Source: Carpediemonas membranifera
Taxonomy: Eukaryota > Fornicata
Assembly: GCA_019828565.1 (NCBI GenBank)
Contig: JAHDYR010000056.1
Location: 1 to 55,954 of the forward strand
Length of the DNA stretch: 55,954 nucleotides
Direction of reading: 5' to 3'
Position numbers and translations under genes: made by a program. The notes beneath the pieces are model-generated. The model saw only the letters and a program-made list of their open reading frames with translations, did not search any database and had not been told where the DNA came from. This document shows positions 36,751-45,930 of the stretch, one piece after another; position 1 is the stretch's first letter, and every line of letters starts with the position of its first letter.

Positions 36751-37851
36751 ATGGACTATCAAACGATTTCAGCCCCTTTTCTCAACGACATTCGTTCCGA
36801 AACGGCCTTCTGCAGCTTCAACGACAAGTTCGAGGCCTATTCCGCCCAAGTTCCCGACGACAGAGCACTATCTGTCCGTATGCTCATTTCCAGCCGTGTT
36901 TTACGCCTGATCCGCCTTCGCATTGACAACTTTGACGACCTTCCAGATGAAAACGTCCTGTCGGCGATCTACTCCGCTTTATTCGCTCCCAAGAGCACTC
37001 AGGCCGTTCTGTCTAAGCTGGAAGCAACCGCCATGTCCTCCACGACGGCCAGCAACAGCGCTCTGCTCGCCTACCTCGACAGGTTCGACCGCGTCGAGGA
37101 CCTCTGTTCCACTTACCTCCCCGATGAGAAGACACTACGCCGCACTTTCATCCGCGGACTGTCCCCAGATTCACTGCGCCGCCGGGTCAAGGCCTCCGAA
37201 CCTGAGACGCTCGCCGACGCCAAGCGTGCCGCCTTCCAAGAGGTCGAGACCTTGGCTGAGGCCAAGCGCACCATCGCCGAGTTCGGTCAGCCCGAGGTCC
37301 CGCGCCCTCAGGCCACACGTCCGCCTCCGAGCTTCCACCCCACTCGTCCTCACGCTACCGCAGCGCCTGCTCCCCACTTCCCATCCAACAAACCAGACAA
37401 CCATAAGCCTGCCGGTACCCCTGCCAAGCCGCAGCCTGTCTGCCATGGATGCGGCCTCTCCGGCCACCTTAGGCCTGACTGCCCCAACAAGTCCAAGCCC
37501 GGCTTCTTCGCTACGGGCCGCCGGACGACGCCCATCTCTCTGAAGATGGCAACAAGCGGACCAGTCATGCGCCTCAGCACCAACGTACGAGCCTTCGCGC
37601 CCGTCGGCTCCCCTGCTCCCCAGAGCACCGACCGCGTCGACGCCCTGGTCGACACAGGCGCCTCCTCATCCTTCATCAGCCCAGTGCTGGCCAAGTCTCT
37701 GGGCCTGGTCATGATCCCTGATGAGCTCAAGATAAGCACGGCCAATGGCATCGCCACGTCTGCCCATCGCACGCTCCTTGACATCAAGGTCAACAGGTCT
37801 CCCCCACTCAGTCGGAGGTACTATCAGCGCCCACGTCCTCAACACCGGTGA
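36751..37851 (+). CDS. Gag with zinc knuckle and aspartic protease
   Basis: From ATG 36751 the frame gives 366 aa. Residues ~1-150 are a helical gag capsid-like region, followed by a Pro-rich linker, a CCHC knuckle (CHGCGLSGHLRPDC, CX2CX4HX4C) and a retropepsin strand with VDTGAS (catalytic Asp) near codon 300. The frame is lost at a C-run near 37800, after which the reading continues in another frame as the reverse transcriptase. Gag packages element RNA; the protease matures the polyprotein. Confidence 0.85.
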   Translation: MDYQTISAPFLNDIRSETAFCSFNDKFEAYSAQVPDDRALSVRMLISSRVLRLIRLRIDNFDDLPDENVLSAIYSALFAPKSTQAVLSKLEATAMSSTTASNSALLAYLDRFDRVEDLCSTYLPDEKTLRRTFIRGLSPDSLRRRVKASEPETLADAKRAAFQEVETLAEAKRTIAEFGQPEVPRPQATRPPPSFHPTRPHATAAPAPHFPSNKPDNHKPAGTPAKPQPVCHGCGLSGHLRPDCPNKSKPGFFATGRRTTPISLKMATSGPVMRLSTNVRAFAPVGSPAPQSTDRVDALVDTGASSSFISPVLAKSLGLVMIPDELKISTANGIATSAHRTLLDIKVNRSPPLSRRYYQRPRPQHR

Positions 37852-39085
37852 GCCCCTCATCCTTGGGTTCGACGTGATCCAAACGTTCAACCTACTGGCT
37901 CCTCCCGCGACTGAGCCTCAGGACCTCGGCGAGGTTACACCCCTTGACGAAGATGGCCAGATCGAGCTCGATGAAAACGTCGCAGCCCTCGCTCGCGAGT
38001 TCGAAGACATCTTCGGTCCCATCCCTCGTGAGCCTGCCAAGGTTCAGCCTATGGAGATCGCCGTCACGGACGAAACTCCGACCCACGTTCCCCCTCGCCG
38101 GCTCTCCCCGGCCATGACTGAGGTCATCGATCGAGAGGTCGAGGCCCTCCTTGAGGCTGGCATCATCCGCCTATCGGAGTCGGCTTACTCCGCCCCTTGC
38201 TTCGTCGTGCCAAAGACGAACGGTGAACATAGGATGGTCGTAGACTACCGCCTCCTCAACTCAGTCAGCCGCGACTTCCGATTCCCCCTGCAGAACATTA
38301 AGTCCATCTTGTCTCGCCTGAATGGCAGCAAGTACTTCACCACGCTTGACCTGCGCAGTGGCTACCACCAGTTCCCCCTCGACGCAACAGCTGTTCCTCG
38401 GACTGCATTTGCCACGCACAACGGCCTGTACGAGTTCGTTAGAGTCCCCTTCGGTCTCAAGAACGCGCCTTCCTACTTCCAGCGAGGCATGATGCGGATC
38501 TTAGCTCCACTCTTGGGCCGCGGGGTCGAGTGCTACCTTGATGATGTCATCGTACACGCGTCTACGATCGAGGGCCACAACTCCCTTCTGCATCAGGTCT
38601 TCGAACTCGTCCGCGCCCACAACTTACGCCTGAAGCTGAGCAAGTGCGTCTTCCTCCGCACCGAGCTCGAGTTCGTCGGCCACACGGTCTGCTCACAGGG
38701 CATCAGCATCTCCAGCTGGCGCAAGGAAGCCCTCGGCTCAATGACCGTTCCGTCAAACCCCTCCGAGCTGCGAAGCTTCTGCGGTCTCGCGAACTATTAC
38801 CGTGACCATGTCGCAGATTTCGCCCGTATCATGGCTCCCCTGTACGACCTCTGCGGCTCCAAGACCGTTTTCGAGTGGGGTGAGTCCGAACAGACTGCTT
38901 GGGACACCGTCAAGCGCGCTATCGTCCAGGCACCCCTCCTATCTTTCCCAGACTACTCGAAGCCCCTGGTGATCAAGACCGACGCTTCTTCGCTCGGCTG
39001 TGGCGCTCTCCTCGCGCAGCAAGATCCCGTCTCCGGCAAGGGAGGCACCTGTCGCCTTCGTCTCGCGCCGCTTCACGATGACTGA
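37745..39085 (+). CDS. Gypsy reverse transcriptase and start of RNase H
   Basis: Coding starts in effect near 37790. The order is the end of protease (ILGFDVI), RT with TLDLRSGYHQ, the VPFGLKNAPSYFQR motif and the active site YLDD, then the RNase H start with KTDASSLGCGALL. YLDD replaces the more usual YVDD or FLDD. The frame breaks near 39040 and RNase H continues in the next frame. It synthesises element cDNA. Not intact as sequenced. Confidence 0.9.
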   Translation: MASPRLPIARSLTSRSTGLPHSVGGTISAHVLNTGEPLILGFDVIQTFNLLAPPATEPQDLGEVTPLDEDGQIELDENVAALAREFEDIFGPIPREPAKVQPMEIAVTDETPTHVPPRRLSPAMTEVIDREVEALLEAGIIRLSESAYSAPCFVVPKTNGEHRMVVDYRLLNSVSRDFRFPLQNIKSILSRLNGSKYFTTLDLRSGYHQFPLDATAVPRTAFATHNGLYEFVRVPFGLKNAPSYFQRGMMRILAPLLGRGVECYLDDVIVHASTIEGHNSLLHQVFELVRAHNLRLKLSKCVFLRTELEFVGHTVCSQGISISSWRKEALGSMTVPSNPSELRSFCGLANYYRDHVADFARIMAPLYDLCGSKTVFEWGESEQTAWDTVKRAIVQAPLLSFPDYSKPLVIKTDASSLGCGALLAQQDPVSGKGGTCRLRLAPLHDD

Positions 39086-40393
39086 GTCAGCTTGGGCCAC
39101 GATCGAGCAAGAAGCATATGGAATCTTCTTCGCCATCACCAAGTTCGATCCGTTCATCCGAGGCCAGTTCTTCGAGGTCCAGACCGATCATAAGAACTTG
39201 ATCTACATGTCGCGCAGTGAGACCCCGAAGGTCGTGCGCTGGAGCCTCCGTCTCCAAGAGTATGTCTTCGTGATTCATCACATCCCCGGCCTCGACAACG
39301 CGGCCGCAGATGTCCTCTCTCGCTGTCTCAAGGCTGTCACTTCCCTGTCTGACCATCATGTGGACATTGAGTCCGTGCATGGTCCCGTCGCCGGCCATAT
39401 GGGCGCCGTGACCACCATGGAGCGCCTCAAGCTCCGCGGCATCGAATGGACCAACATGCTGGATGACATCAAGGGCTTTATTGCCTCATGCCCCATCTGT
39501 CAGAAGGTCCGCGAGACAGCCAAGAAGACGACTTCTACCCTGCGTCCTACGTTCTCCTCTGACCCGTTCGTGGCCGTCTCCATCGACACTATGGGTCCCT
39601 TCCCGGAGGATGACTTTGGTAACAAGTTTATCATCGTCACGGTTGACAACTTCTCACGCTTTACAGAGCTAGTCGCTGTCCCTTCAACTTCCTCCGAGTC
39701 TGCCTGCCGCGCATTCATCCAGTTCGCCGGCCACTACGGATTCCCTCAGACCGTCCGCACTGATGGCGGCTCCCAGTTCACTGCCAAGCTCTTCAAGGAG
39801 ATCTTGGCCTCCCTGCACGTGGCCCACACCGTCACGCTGCCCTACCACCACCGCGCGAACGGCCTAGTCGAGAGGGTCAACCGCGAGGTGAACCGTCATC
39901 TCGTCGCCTTGACCTCTGAACTCAGACTCTCCTCCAAGTGGTCTCTGTACCTGCCCATGGTCCAACGCCTTCTTAACGCTACCACCAACTCTAGCATTGG
40001 CATGTCACCCGCTGCCCTCGTCTTCGGCACCGCCGTCAACCTCGACCGCAGCATCATCGACGTAGTGTCACAGGGAGAGGGAGAGCACCCAGACATCGTC
40101 CAAATCCAGGAGATCCTCGTTCAAGCAGCCCGCCTTAACCAGGATCAGACCTTCAACCCCGGCCCTTCAACCTCGGACGTCTTTGCCATCGGCGACCAGG
40201 TCTTAGTAACCTACCCGACGCGTCCCGACAGCAAGTTGACCCCCAAGCTCATGGGCCCCTACACCATAACTTCCCGCTCGAACGACATTTACGAGGTTAT
40301 CAATCCTGCGACTCGTCGCACCAGACCTATCACGCCACACGCCTCCGCCGCTTCGTCTCCAATGGCCTCCTCACTGACATCGAGCTCGTCGCC
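39000..40393 (+). CDS. RNase H end and integrase
   Basis: From about 39030 the frame encodes the RNase H tail (FEVQTDHKNLIYM, ADVLSRC), then the integrase: a zinc-binding CPICQ, catalytic VSIDTMGP, VRTDGGSQF and the Glu in GLVERVNRE. All three acidic catalytic residues are visible. The C-terminal GPY-like region is followed by a frame break near 40330, beyond which the chromodomain lies in another frame. The upstream overlap with the RT frame is not coding. Confidence 0.88.
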
Positions 40394-40579
40394 ATGGACG
40401 AGGACTCCTACCTTGTACAAGAGATCCTGGCCCACCGTGGCGGCCCCAACAAGACCTCCTTCGAGTTTCTCATCCGCTGGGATGGCTATGGTGCCGAGGA
40501 CGACCAATGGCTTCCCTACCTCGAGGTCAGGGACCTCGAGGCTCTCGACTATTATCTCGAGTGTCACCCACTCTTCTAA
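40394..40579 (+). CDS. Integrase-terminal chromodomain
   Basis: The 61-codon frame reads YLVQEILAHRG, then FLIRWDGYG and DQWLPYLEV, the chromodomain pattern with Tyr and Trp cage residues. Chromoviral integrases use it to steer insertion to marked chromatin. It ends 10 bases before the right LTR. Confidence 0.85.
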   Translation: MDEDSYLVQEILAHRGGPNKTSFEFLIRWDGYGAEDDQWLPYLEVRDLEALDYYLECHPLF

Positions 40580-40589
40580 GAGAGAGAAG

Positions 40590-40679
40590 TGTTGGGCAAT
40601 TTTAGTTATAACCATTTTTGCCCTTGATCGGGTTTCGAATAAACCTCACTTCGTCATTAGTTCTCTTTATTTGGCCACA
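40590..40679 (+). repeat. Right LTR (90 bp)
   Basis: Matches 36643-36732; followed by target duplicate ACTG. Confidence 0.92.
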
Positions 40680-40979
40680 ACTGCCATCGTCGCTCTGGTT
40701 CTCGGTTGCCATCCCCTGTTGTTGCTGCATGGTCTTCATCACCGTTGACACGATCTGGGCCACTAGCTCCATCTGGTTTAGCTGTCTCGGCTTGCGAGAC
40801 CTCTTTGTCCGAGTCCTCTTCTTGTGGCGGACTACCCTGTGCTCCTTGCCGGTACCCTGGTTTCCCTGGGTGTCAGCCGGTGCTGGGGTTGGCGTCGCCT
40901 GCTCCTACTCCCTGCTGTCCCTGGCCCTGAGTGCGAGAATCAGCTTCTTGGCTTCATCAAGTTCCTTCCTGAGTTCAGG
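40680..40979 (-). mobile_element. LINE ORF1 segment upstream of the inserted gypsy element
   Basis: On the minus strand it reads RKPRQLNQMELVAQIVSTVM and QQQQGMATENQSDDGS, directly continuing (through the ACTG target) into the ORF1 end at 36642-36609. The 5' junction lies next to the GcvT-like stop at 40980. ORF1 proteins bind LINE RNA. Confidence 0.65.
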
Positions 40980-41189
40980 CTACTTCCGGCCGCGGACCTC
41001 GACGAGGAGCTCAATGTCAGCCTTGTGATGTGGCACGTCAATGTAACACATGGAGATCGGCTTCTTGAGGCAGGGGGAGAAGAGACCAGAGGTGATCTCC
41101 CCGGCAGGAGCACCGCTGGGGGTGAAGACTGGCGTGTGCTCGCGGGCGGGGCGCCCTTGATGCAGAGACCGACACGGCGGTGGGTGAGG
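40980..41189 (-). pseudogene. gcvT: GcvT-like (aminomethyltransferase) C-terminal fragment, part 2
   Basis: The minus-strand frame carries RRVGL, KGAPAREHTPVF, then EITSGLFSPCLKKPISM and VEVRGRK, closely following the C-terminal barrel of glycine-cleavage T-protein (RRVGL, GAPAR, VTSGTFSPTLKKPIAMGYV, VRGK). The usual final MPFVPTxYYR is missing; LINE sequence begins right after the stop. A frame slip lies in the CCCGCCCG run near 41148. T-protein transfers the methylene group of glycine to tetrahydrofolate, usually in mitochondria or related organelles. Confidence 0.75.
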
Positions 41190-41250
41190 TGTGCCGGGGC
41201 GAAGAGATTGGAACATTTACATAAACTGCGGACGTGGATGCCTTATGACA
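41190..41250 (-). repeat. 3' LTR (61 bp)
   Basis: Identical layout to 45711-45771. The stop codon of the last pol frame lies inside this LTR. Confidence 0.92.
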
Positions 41251-41857
41251 TCCTACCCCCCTTAAGCTTGAGCTTGTGGGACTTGAGGTAGTCACGTGCC
41301 GCAGTGACGTGGCGGAGCCCGTCAGCGGGTTCCCATGTGGGATCGTAGTCGCCCTCCCAGCAGACGAGGAGCTGCAGTGTGCCGTTGCGGCGACGGTGCT
41401 TCTCGATGCCTTGCACGACGTACGTCTGCTCGTCGGAGGCGGCGAGGTTCTTCAGGCGGCTGAGCCCCGACTTGGTGTTGAAAGGAAGGACCTGGTCTAC
41501 GTGAGCCATGAAGGGGGCGCTCTCGAAAAGGTCGACCAGCTGAAGGGTGTTGTTGTCCTTGATGGCGAGAATCTTGAACGGGCCGGCGAAGCCATGCAGC
41601 TTTGGGGTCTTCGTCCGGTTGAGCAGGACGAGGTCGCCTTCCTTGAAGCTAGTCGGCTGGCGGTCGGCGTTGGCCTTGGCGAGGCGCTTGTCTACAGTCT
41701 CGCGCTGCTTCTCGGCCGCCCTAGAGGTCAACTTGGAGAGGTGGGCTCGAAGTAAAGTGATGTAGGCTGAGGCTGAGGCAAGGGGCGAGTCATTTTCGCT
41801 CGGTCGGAGGATTCTAGCGACTGTGGAGCTGGGGTCGAGTTGGTCTCCATACAGCAT
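41243..41857 (-). CDS. Integrase C-terminus with chromodomain
   Basis: About 204 codons. It has a GPY-like module (FKEGDLVLLNRTKTPKLHG, GPFKI) and a terminal chromodomain (TYVVQGIEKH, LLVCWEGD, PTWEPADGL). It continues the integrase after a frame break near 41920. The stop codon is contributed by the LTR. Confidence 0.8.
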   Translation of the reverse strand: MLYGDQLDPSSTVARILRPSENDSPLASASAYITLLRAHLSKLTSRAAEKQRETVDKRLAKANADRQPTSFKEGDLVLLNRTKTPKLHGFAGPFKILAIKDNNTLQLVDLFESAPFMAHVDQVLPFNTKSGLSRLKNLAASDEQTYVVQGIEKHRRRNGTLQLLVCWEGDYDPTWEPADGLRHVTAARDYLKSHKLKLKGGRMS

Positions 41858-41913
41858 GGCGTGGGGTGTGACCCCAGTGGCGCTGCAGGTGGTTGTGTTC
41901 AGCAGCAGCTGAA

Positions 41914-42924
41914 CTACCGGAAGGAGGTCGCTCCAACGGGAGAACTTGTCGGGTGGAGGATCAAACAGCGAAGATGCTTCATGACCTCCGCGTTACGACG
42001 CTCTACCAGCCCATTCGACTGAGGGTGGTAGGGGAGGGTGAATTGCTGGGTGATGTCCGCGCTTTCGAGCAGGGCCTTGACGACGTTGCCGGTGAACTCA
42101 GGCCCGTTGTCGGACTTGATGAACAGGGGAGTCCCATGACGGGTAATCACCTGGCGCCAGAGGGCCTCTGACGCTGCATCAGCTGTGTTCTCGTCCGTCG
42201 CGGCCAACTCAGTGTAGCGAGTAAACATATCGACCATAACTGTGATGTATCTGGAGCCGACTGCGTCTGCCGGGATTGGACCAATAGTATCCACTGCGAC
42301 AGTGTGGAACGGTTTGTACACTGCTGTTGTGCGGAGCTCTGCCTCGGCGAAGTTGCGTAGGCGAGCTTTCTGGCACTCGTCACATGAGGCGATGAACTCC
42401 TCGACATCTGTTGTGCAGCCTGTCCAGGTATAGCCGTCTGCTCTCAGGCGTTCGATGGTAGCCTTGGCGCCGTGGTGTCCTCTGTGGGCGATCTGTATCA
42501 GCTCCTTTCGGAGGGGTCTGCACACGGTTGAAGTAGGGATGACGACGAGGCCGTCCTTGCGGCGAAGACCGTCGCTGTCTACGGTCAGCTTGGAGACGGT
42601 AGAGTCGTCTGTCTGGTGTTTGATGAGTGTGTCATGGTAGCGGGAGTCAGTCGTGATGGCTGCGACAGTGGGCGAGGTCGAGTGACCGCAGCGGCTCAGC
42701 GCGTCTGCGACTGCGTTCTGTAGGCCGGGAACGTGCTCGACATCGAACTTGTAGTCTGCTAATGTCAGTCTCCACCGGTTGATCTTGTCGTTCTCGGATG
42801 ACTTGGCGATCATGTAAATAAGATTACGGTGGTCGGTCCGTAGGAGGAACCTCTTCAGGCGTAGGAGGGGTGACAGGGTCGGGTGTGTAAGGCAAAAAGA
42901 CAATGGCAAATAGCTCCTGCTCAC
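41914..42924 (-). CDS. RNase H end and integrase of the 61-bp-LTR element
   Basis: From about 42870 the frame encodes the RNase H end (RTDHRNLIYM, VADALSRC), the integrase zinc domain (HRGHHG ... CDECQ), and the catalytic VAVDTIGP, IKSDNGPEF and GLVERRNAE, supplying D, D and E. The frame stops near 41914 and the rest follows in another frame. The few N-terminal codons are a shadow of the RT frame. Confidence 0.88.
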   Translation of the reverse strand: MSRSYLPLSFCLTHPTLSPLLRLKRFLLRTDHRNLIYMIAKSSENDKINRWRLTLADYKFDVEHVPGLQNAVADALSRCGHSTSPTVAAITTDSRYHDTLIKHQTDDSTVSKLTVDSDGLRRKDGLVVIPTSTVCRPLRKELIQIAHRGHHGAKATIERLRADGYTWTGCTTDVEEFIASCDECQKARLRNFAEAELRTTAVYKPFHTVAVDTIGPIPADAVGSRYITVMVDMFTRYTELAATDENTADAASEALWRQVITRHGTPLFIKSDNGPEFTGNVVKALLESADITQQFTLPYHPQSNGLVERRNAEVMKHLRCLILHPTSSPVGATSFR

Positions 42925-45694
42925 ACGTGGCCCAGCGCGACTGGGTTGACGTGAATGTGTGAGAGAAGTAGGCGAGGACCTGTGTCTTATCGTCCTTTGT
43001 CTGCCATAGTACGCCGCCTGCTCCGATGTTGCTAGCGTCTGTCTCGAGCGTCCAGTCGGCGTCGGCGTCCGGATGTGCGATAAAGAGATCGTCAGTGAAC
43101 AGGGTCTTCAGGCCGTCGAAAGCGGCGTCGTGCTCCGCTGTCCATTCCCACAGACGGTCCTTTTGCAGAAGATCGTTGAGAGGTCTCATGTACTCGTGTC
43201 GTGTATGGGGAACGAATGATGCGAGGTACTGGAACTGTCCGAGGACTACGCGAAGCTCGTGGACGTTGGTGGGTGCAGGTAGATCGCGTAGGGCTTGGGT
43301 CCTGGCTGGGTCGACGTGTACTCCGGCCTGGTCGACCGTAAAGCCGACAATCTTGGCGCTGGTGGTGCCGAAGACTCCCTTCTTGGCGCTGAACTGAACG
43401 CCTGCAGCGTCCGCGCGTGTGAGCAGGTCGCGGAGAATGCGTAGGAAGGAGTCATCGTCACGGGCGTAGATGAATATGTCGTCGATGTAGGGGTTGGCGC
43501 CCTTGTACAACAGTGGGGCGAGCATGCCTTCGATCTCCCGCTGGAAGTGAGAAGGCGCGTTGCAAAGGCCGAACGGCATCCTGAGGAATTCCTCGTAGAC
43601 GCCCGGGGCGGTGAAGGCCGTCTTAGGCACGTCGTCTGGGTGCATGGCCACCTGCCAGTAGCCCGACGTCAGGTCTAGCGTCGCAAAGCGTGTGCAGCCC
43701 GACGCGAGGTTGAGGAGTTCTCGCATGTTGGGGATCGGGTGCCGGTCGGGTACTGTCCAAGAGTTGAGGCGGCCGTAGTCGATACAGAGACGGTAGGCGT
43801 CGCCCTTTGCGACCAGGACGATGGGGCTTGCGTAAGGCCCCTCAGAGGGCTGTGTGATCTCGTCCTGGCGCAGGCGCTCGACGTATGGCAACAGCCACTC
43901 CAGCTTCTTCGGGTGTAGGTTGCGCGGGCGAAGACGGATCGGAGGGGCGTTGTCGTAAAGCGGGATGCGCATAGGGGCAAACGAGCACGGCTGTTTGCTT
44001 ATGACGGGGTCGAATAGGTGATCGAACCGACGGAGGATCGAATGTAGCTCGTCGGTCTGGGCCTTGGTGGAGAGCTCGTGTATCTCACACGCGTCGGTGT
44101 GAAACTCGCTTGAGGAGACGGCCTCGACGGGGGCGTCGAGGTACTTGTGGAGTGGGAGGCCATCGGTGGCGTCCTCCGGGCGTGAATCCGGAAGAAGTGG
44201 GATGTGGAGGCCACTCTCGGAGAGATAACCGAGCGCGCGAAGCACGTCGCATCCAATGAGCACACGTTCAGTGGCGCGCGTCATGATGTAGAGGATGAGA
44301 TCGACGATGACGTTTCCAGATGTGCTGGGCAACGTGATCCGCGCTTGGACGTAGTGAGTGATGAGGATGGGCTCATTGGTAACGGACTGAACAGTAAATG
44401 GCTTTTCAAGCTCATGTGTGACGAGTTGGAGCGTCTTAACGGAGGTTGTGGAGATGATCGTGATTGCGGAGCCGCTATCGATCAATATCACCTGTTCTTG
44501 GTCATTCACAGCTCCCTTAACTGAGAATGCAGTTGAAGCGGCAACTTCTTCGATAAAGGCATCATCACAAGCATTGTGTGCGACTTCGACTTCGTGGACT
44601 CCTGGACGAGAGTTGATCAGCTTGGATCTGTCCCGGAGCACCATGTTCCCAGCGCGTCTCTCGTCGGGGCGAGGCTGTGGCTGCTGGGATGACTGTTGCT
44701 GCTGCTTCTGAGCAGCTGGTGCCGGCTGTGGCTGAGCCGGTTTGTTGGCCGCTTGGGGCTGGCGTTGCGGCTGAGGTGCCGGTCTGGCGTCGCGGGCCGC
44801 GGCGGGGTGGCCTTTGGTAGCCTGGGGCTGTCCGGGCGTGCTGCCGCGGTGCGGGCAATCAGCCTTCCAGTGCATGCCTCCACAGGAGCACGCGTATGGA
44901 GGAGGGCGCCGGCGCTCGCGGCGGGATCTGGTGTTGGCGTTCTGGCTATGTTTCGGGCCAGTGCTGGAGCTCGTGATGGAGCTCGTGCTGGAGGATGTGA
45001 TGGATATGTCTTGAATCACGCTTCCGAGGACTTCACGGGCGTCAATGGCGTGCAGTATGAGCTCGCGCGTGTGCACAAATAAGCTATCGATGTCCCGGGC
45101 GCCAGAGAGGTCCCACTTTTGCTGAATACGGTTGGCAAGTGAGACCGGGCGAAGGGCGGCGATAAAAGCTTTGGCGATGATCTTATCGAGTCCGCGGGTG
45201 GGGCTGGCTTTTCTCGGGGTGTCCTGCTCACTCGGCGTGCTGTCTGGCTTCTGGGTGATGACCTTGCTGAGGGCGGCCTCGTCTTCATCCACCTCGGCGG
45301 GCTCGGGCTCTGGCTTGGCGCCGAGCTCGGCGTTGAGAAGGGCATGGGCGTGGGAGCGCAGCTCCTCGGTCTCAGCCATGAGACGAGATACGGCCTCGAT
45401 CGTGGACTTGGTTCGGTCCTGCGTGAGGGCCCGGATTTCTTGGATGGTTTTCTCAAGGGTTCTCGGGAAAGAAAGAGCGGTGATTTCGGCGAGAAGTTCT
45501 GCGTCGTTGAGTGCTTCGACGTCGACGTTGCGGACAAATCGGACATGACTGACTTGATCCTCGGTGAGGCACTCGTAAGCCGTTATGACGGTTGTGGTAG
45601 GAGCATGCTTCTGCGCGAACGTGAGGGCGCGTTTGAACGCGCGAACGGACTCTCTAGAGAAGTCCGATAGTGATGGCGGAATCCAATTATTCAT
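42824..45694 (-). CDS. Gag-protease-reverse transcriptase of the 61-bp-LTR element
   Basis: The ATG at 45694 lies only 16 bases from the 5' LTR. Gag occupies ~1-240, with a CCHC knuckle (CSCGGMHWKADC), a Gln/Pro-rich linker, protease IDSGSA near 410, RT with CIDYGRLNSW, TLDLTSGYWQ, MPFGLCNAPSHFQ, and YIDD, then RNase H start LETDASNIGAGG. About 956 codons are intact in one frame. RNase H breaks near 42880. No separate gag stop exists, so it is a fused polyprotein. Confidence 0.9.
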   Translation of the reverse strand: MNNWIPPSLSDFSRESVRAFKRALTFAQKHAPTTTVITAYECLTEDQVSHVRFVRNVDVEALNDAELLAEITALSFPRTLEKTIQEIRALTQDRTKSTIEAVSRLMAETEELRSHAHALLNAELGAKPEPEPAEVDEDEAALSKVITQKPDSTPSEQDTPRKASPTRGLDKIIAKAFIAALRPVSLANRIQQKWDLSGARDIDSLFVHTRELILHAIDAREVLGSVIQDISITSSSTSSITSSSTGPKHSQNANTRSRRERRRPPPYACSCGGMHWKADCPHRGSTPGQPQATKGHPAAARDARPAPQPQRQPQAANKPAQPQPAPAAQKQQQQSSQQPQPRPDERRAGNMVLRDRSKLINSRPGVHEVEVAHNACDDAFIEEVAASTAFSVKGAVNDQEQVILIDSGSAITIISTTSVKTLQLVTHELEKPFTVQSVTNEPILITHYVQARITLPSTSGNVIVDLILYIMTRATERVLIGCDVLRALGYLSESGLHIPLLPDSRPEDATDGLPLHKYLDAPVEAVSSSEFHTDACEIHELSTKAQTDELHSILRRFDHLFDPVISKQPCSFAPMRIPLYDNAPPIRLRPRNLHPKKLEWLLPYVERLRQDEITQPSEGPYASPIVLVAKGDAYRLCIDYGRLNSWTVPDRHPIPNMRELLNLASGCTRFATLDLTSGYWQVAMHPDDVPKTAFTAPGVYEEFLRMPFGLCNAPSHFQREIEGMLAPLLYKGANPYIDDIFIYARDDDSFLRILRDLLTRADAAGVQFSAKKGVFGTTSAKIVGFTVDQAGVHVDPARTQALRDLPAPTNVHELRVVLGQFQYLASFVPHTRHEYMRPLNDLLQKDRLWEWTAEHDAAFDGLKTLFTDDLFIAHPDADADWTLETDASNIGAGGVLWQTKDDKTQVLAYFSHTFTSTQSRWATCEQELFAIVFLPYTPDPVTPPTPEEVPPTDRPP

Positions 45695-45710
45695 TTCGGA
45701 AAGTGATCAC

Positions 45711-45771
45711 TGTGCCGGGGCGAAGAGATTGGAACATTTACATAAACTGCGGACGTGGATGCCTTATGACA
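45711..45771 (-). repeat. 5' LTR (61 bp)
   Basis: Matches 41190-41250. On the minus strand the next internal bases are the palindrome GTGATCAC. Confidence 0.92.
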
Positions 45772-45930
45772 GAGGAGCTTGGGGTCGTAAATTTTGATGA
45801 CTTCAGAGATTGCTCGGGGAGATTTATCGGGAGATGGTGGAGGGCAGCCGCGCCACAGGGGACCCCAGGTCTCCCCCGGACCTGCGTGTATGCGCGGTGA
45901 CCCAACCCCAAACCTCCTCCCGACATCATC
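45772..45930 (-). pseudogene. GcvT-like fragment, part 1
   Basis: The minus-strand frame ends AISEVIKIYDPKLLTH and joins part 2 (RRVGL) across the GAGG target. About 50 codons remain before an upstream stop at 45931-45933; the large N-terminal domain of T-protein is not found before uS5, so the gene was already truncated or rearranged. The remaining 45931-46130 shows nothing else. Confidence 0.5.

Larger units (their letters stand above)
36643..40679 (+). mobile_element. Ty3/gypsy chromovirus-type element with 90-bp LTRs
   Basis: Two 90-base direct repeats (36643-36732 and 40590-40679), each starting TG and ending CA, enclose gag, protease, RT, RNase H, integrase and a chromodomain. A 4-bp target duplication ACTG flanks the element (36639-36642 and 40680-40683). 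A polypurine tract AAGAGAGAGAAG precedes the right LTR. Removing the element and one ACTG joins the LINE ORF1 frame exactly. The coding region is split by three frameshifts, real or assembly-made. Confidence 0.92.
41190..45771 (-). mobile_element. Ty3/gypsy chromovirus-type element with 61-bp LTRs
   Basis: Direct repeats 41190-41250 and 45711-45771, TG...CA, enclose a minus-strand gag-pol. A 4-bp target duplication GAGG lies at 41186-41189 and 45772-45775. A purine tract AAGGGGGGTAGGA precedes the 3' LTR on the minus strand. Removing the element with one GAGG rejoins the GcvT-like frame. Coding is broken twice (near 42880 and 41920). Confidence 0.92.
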
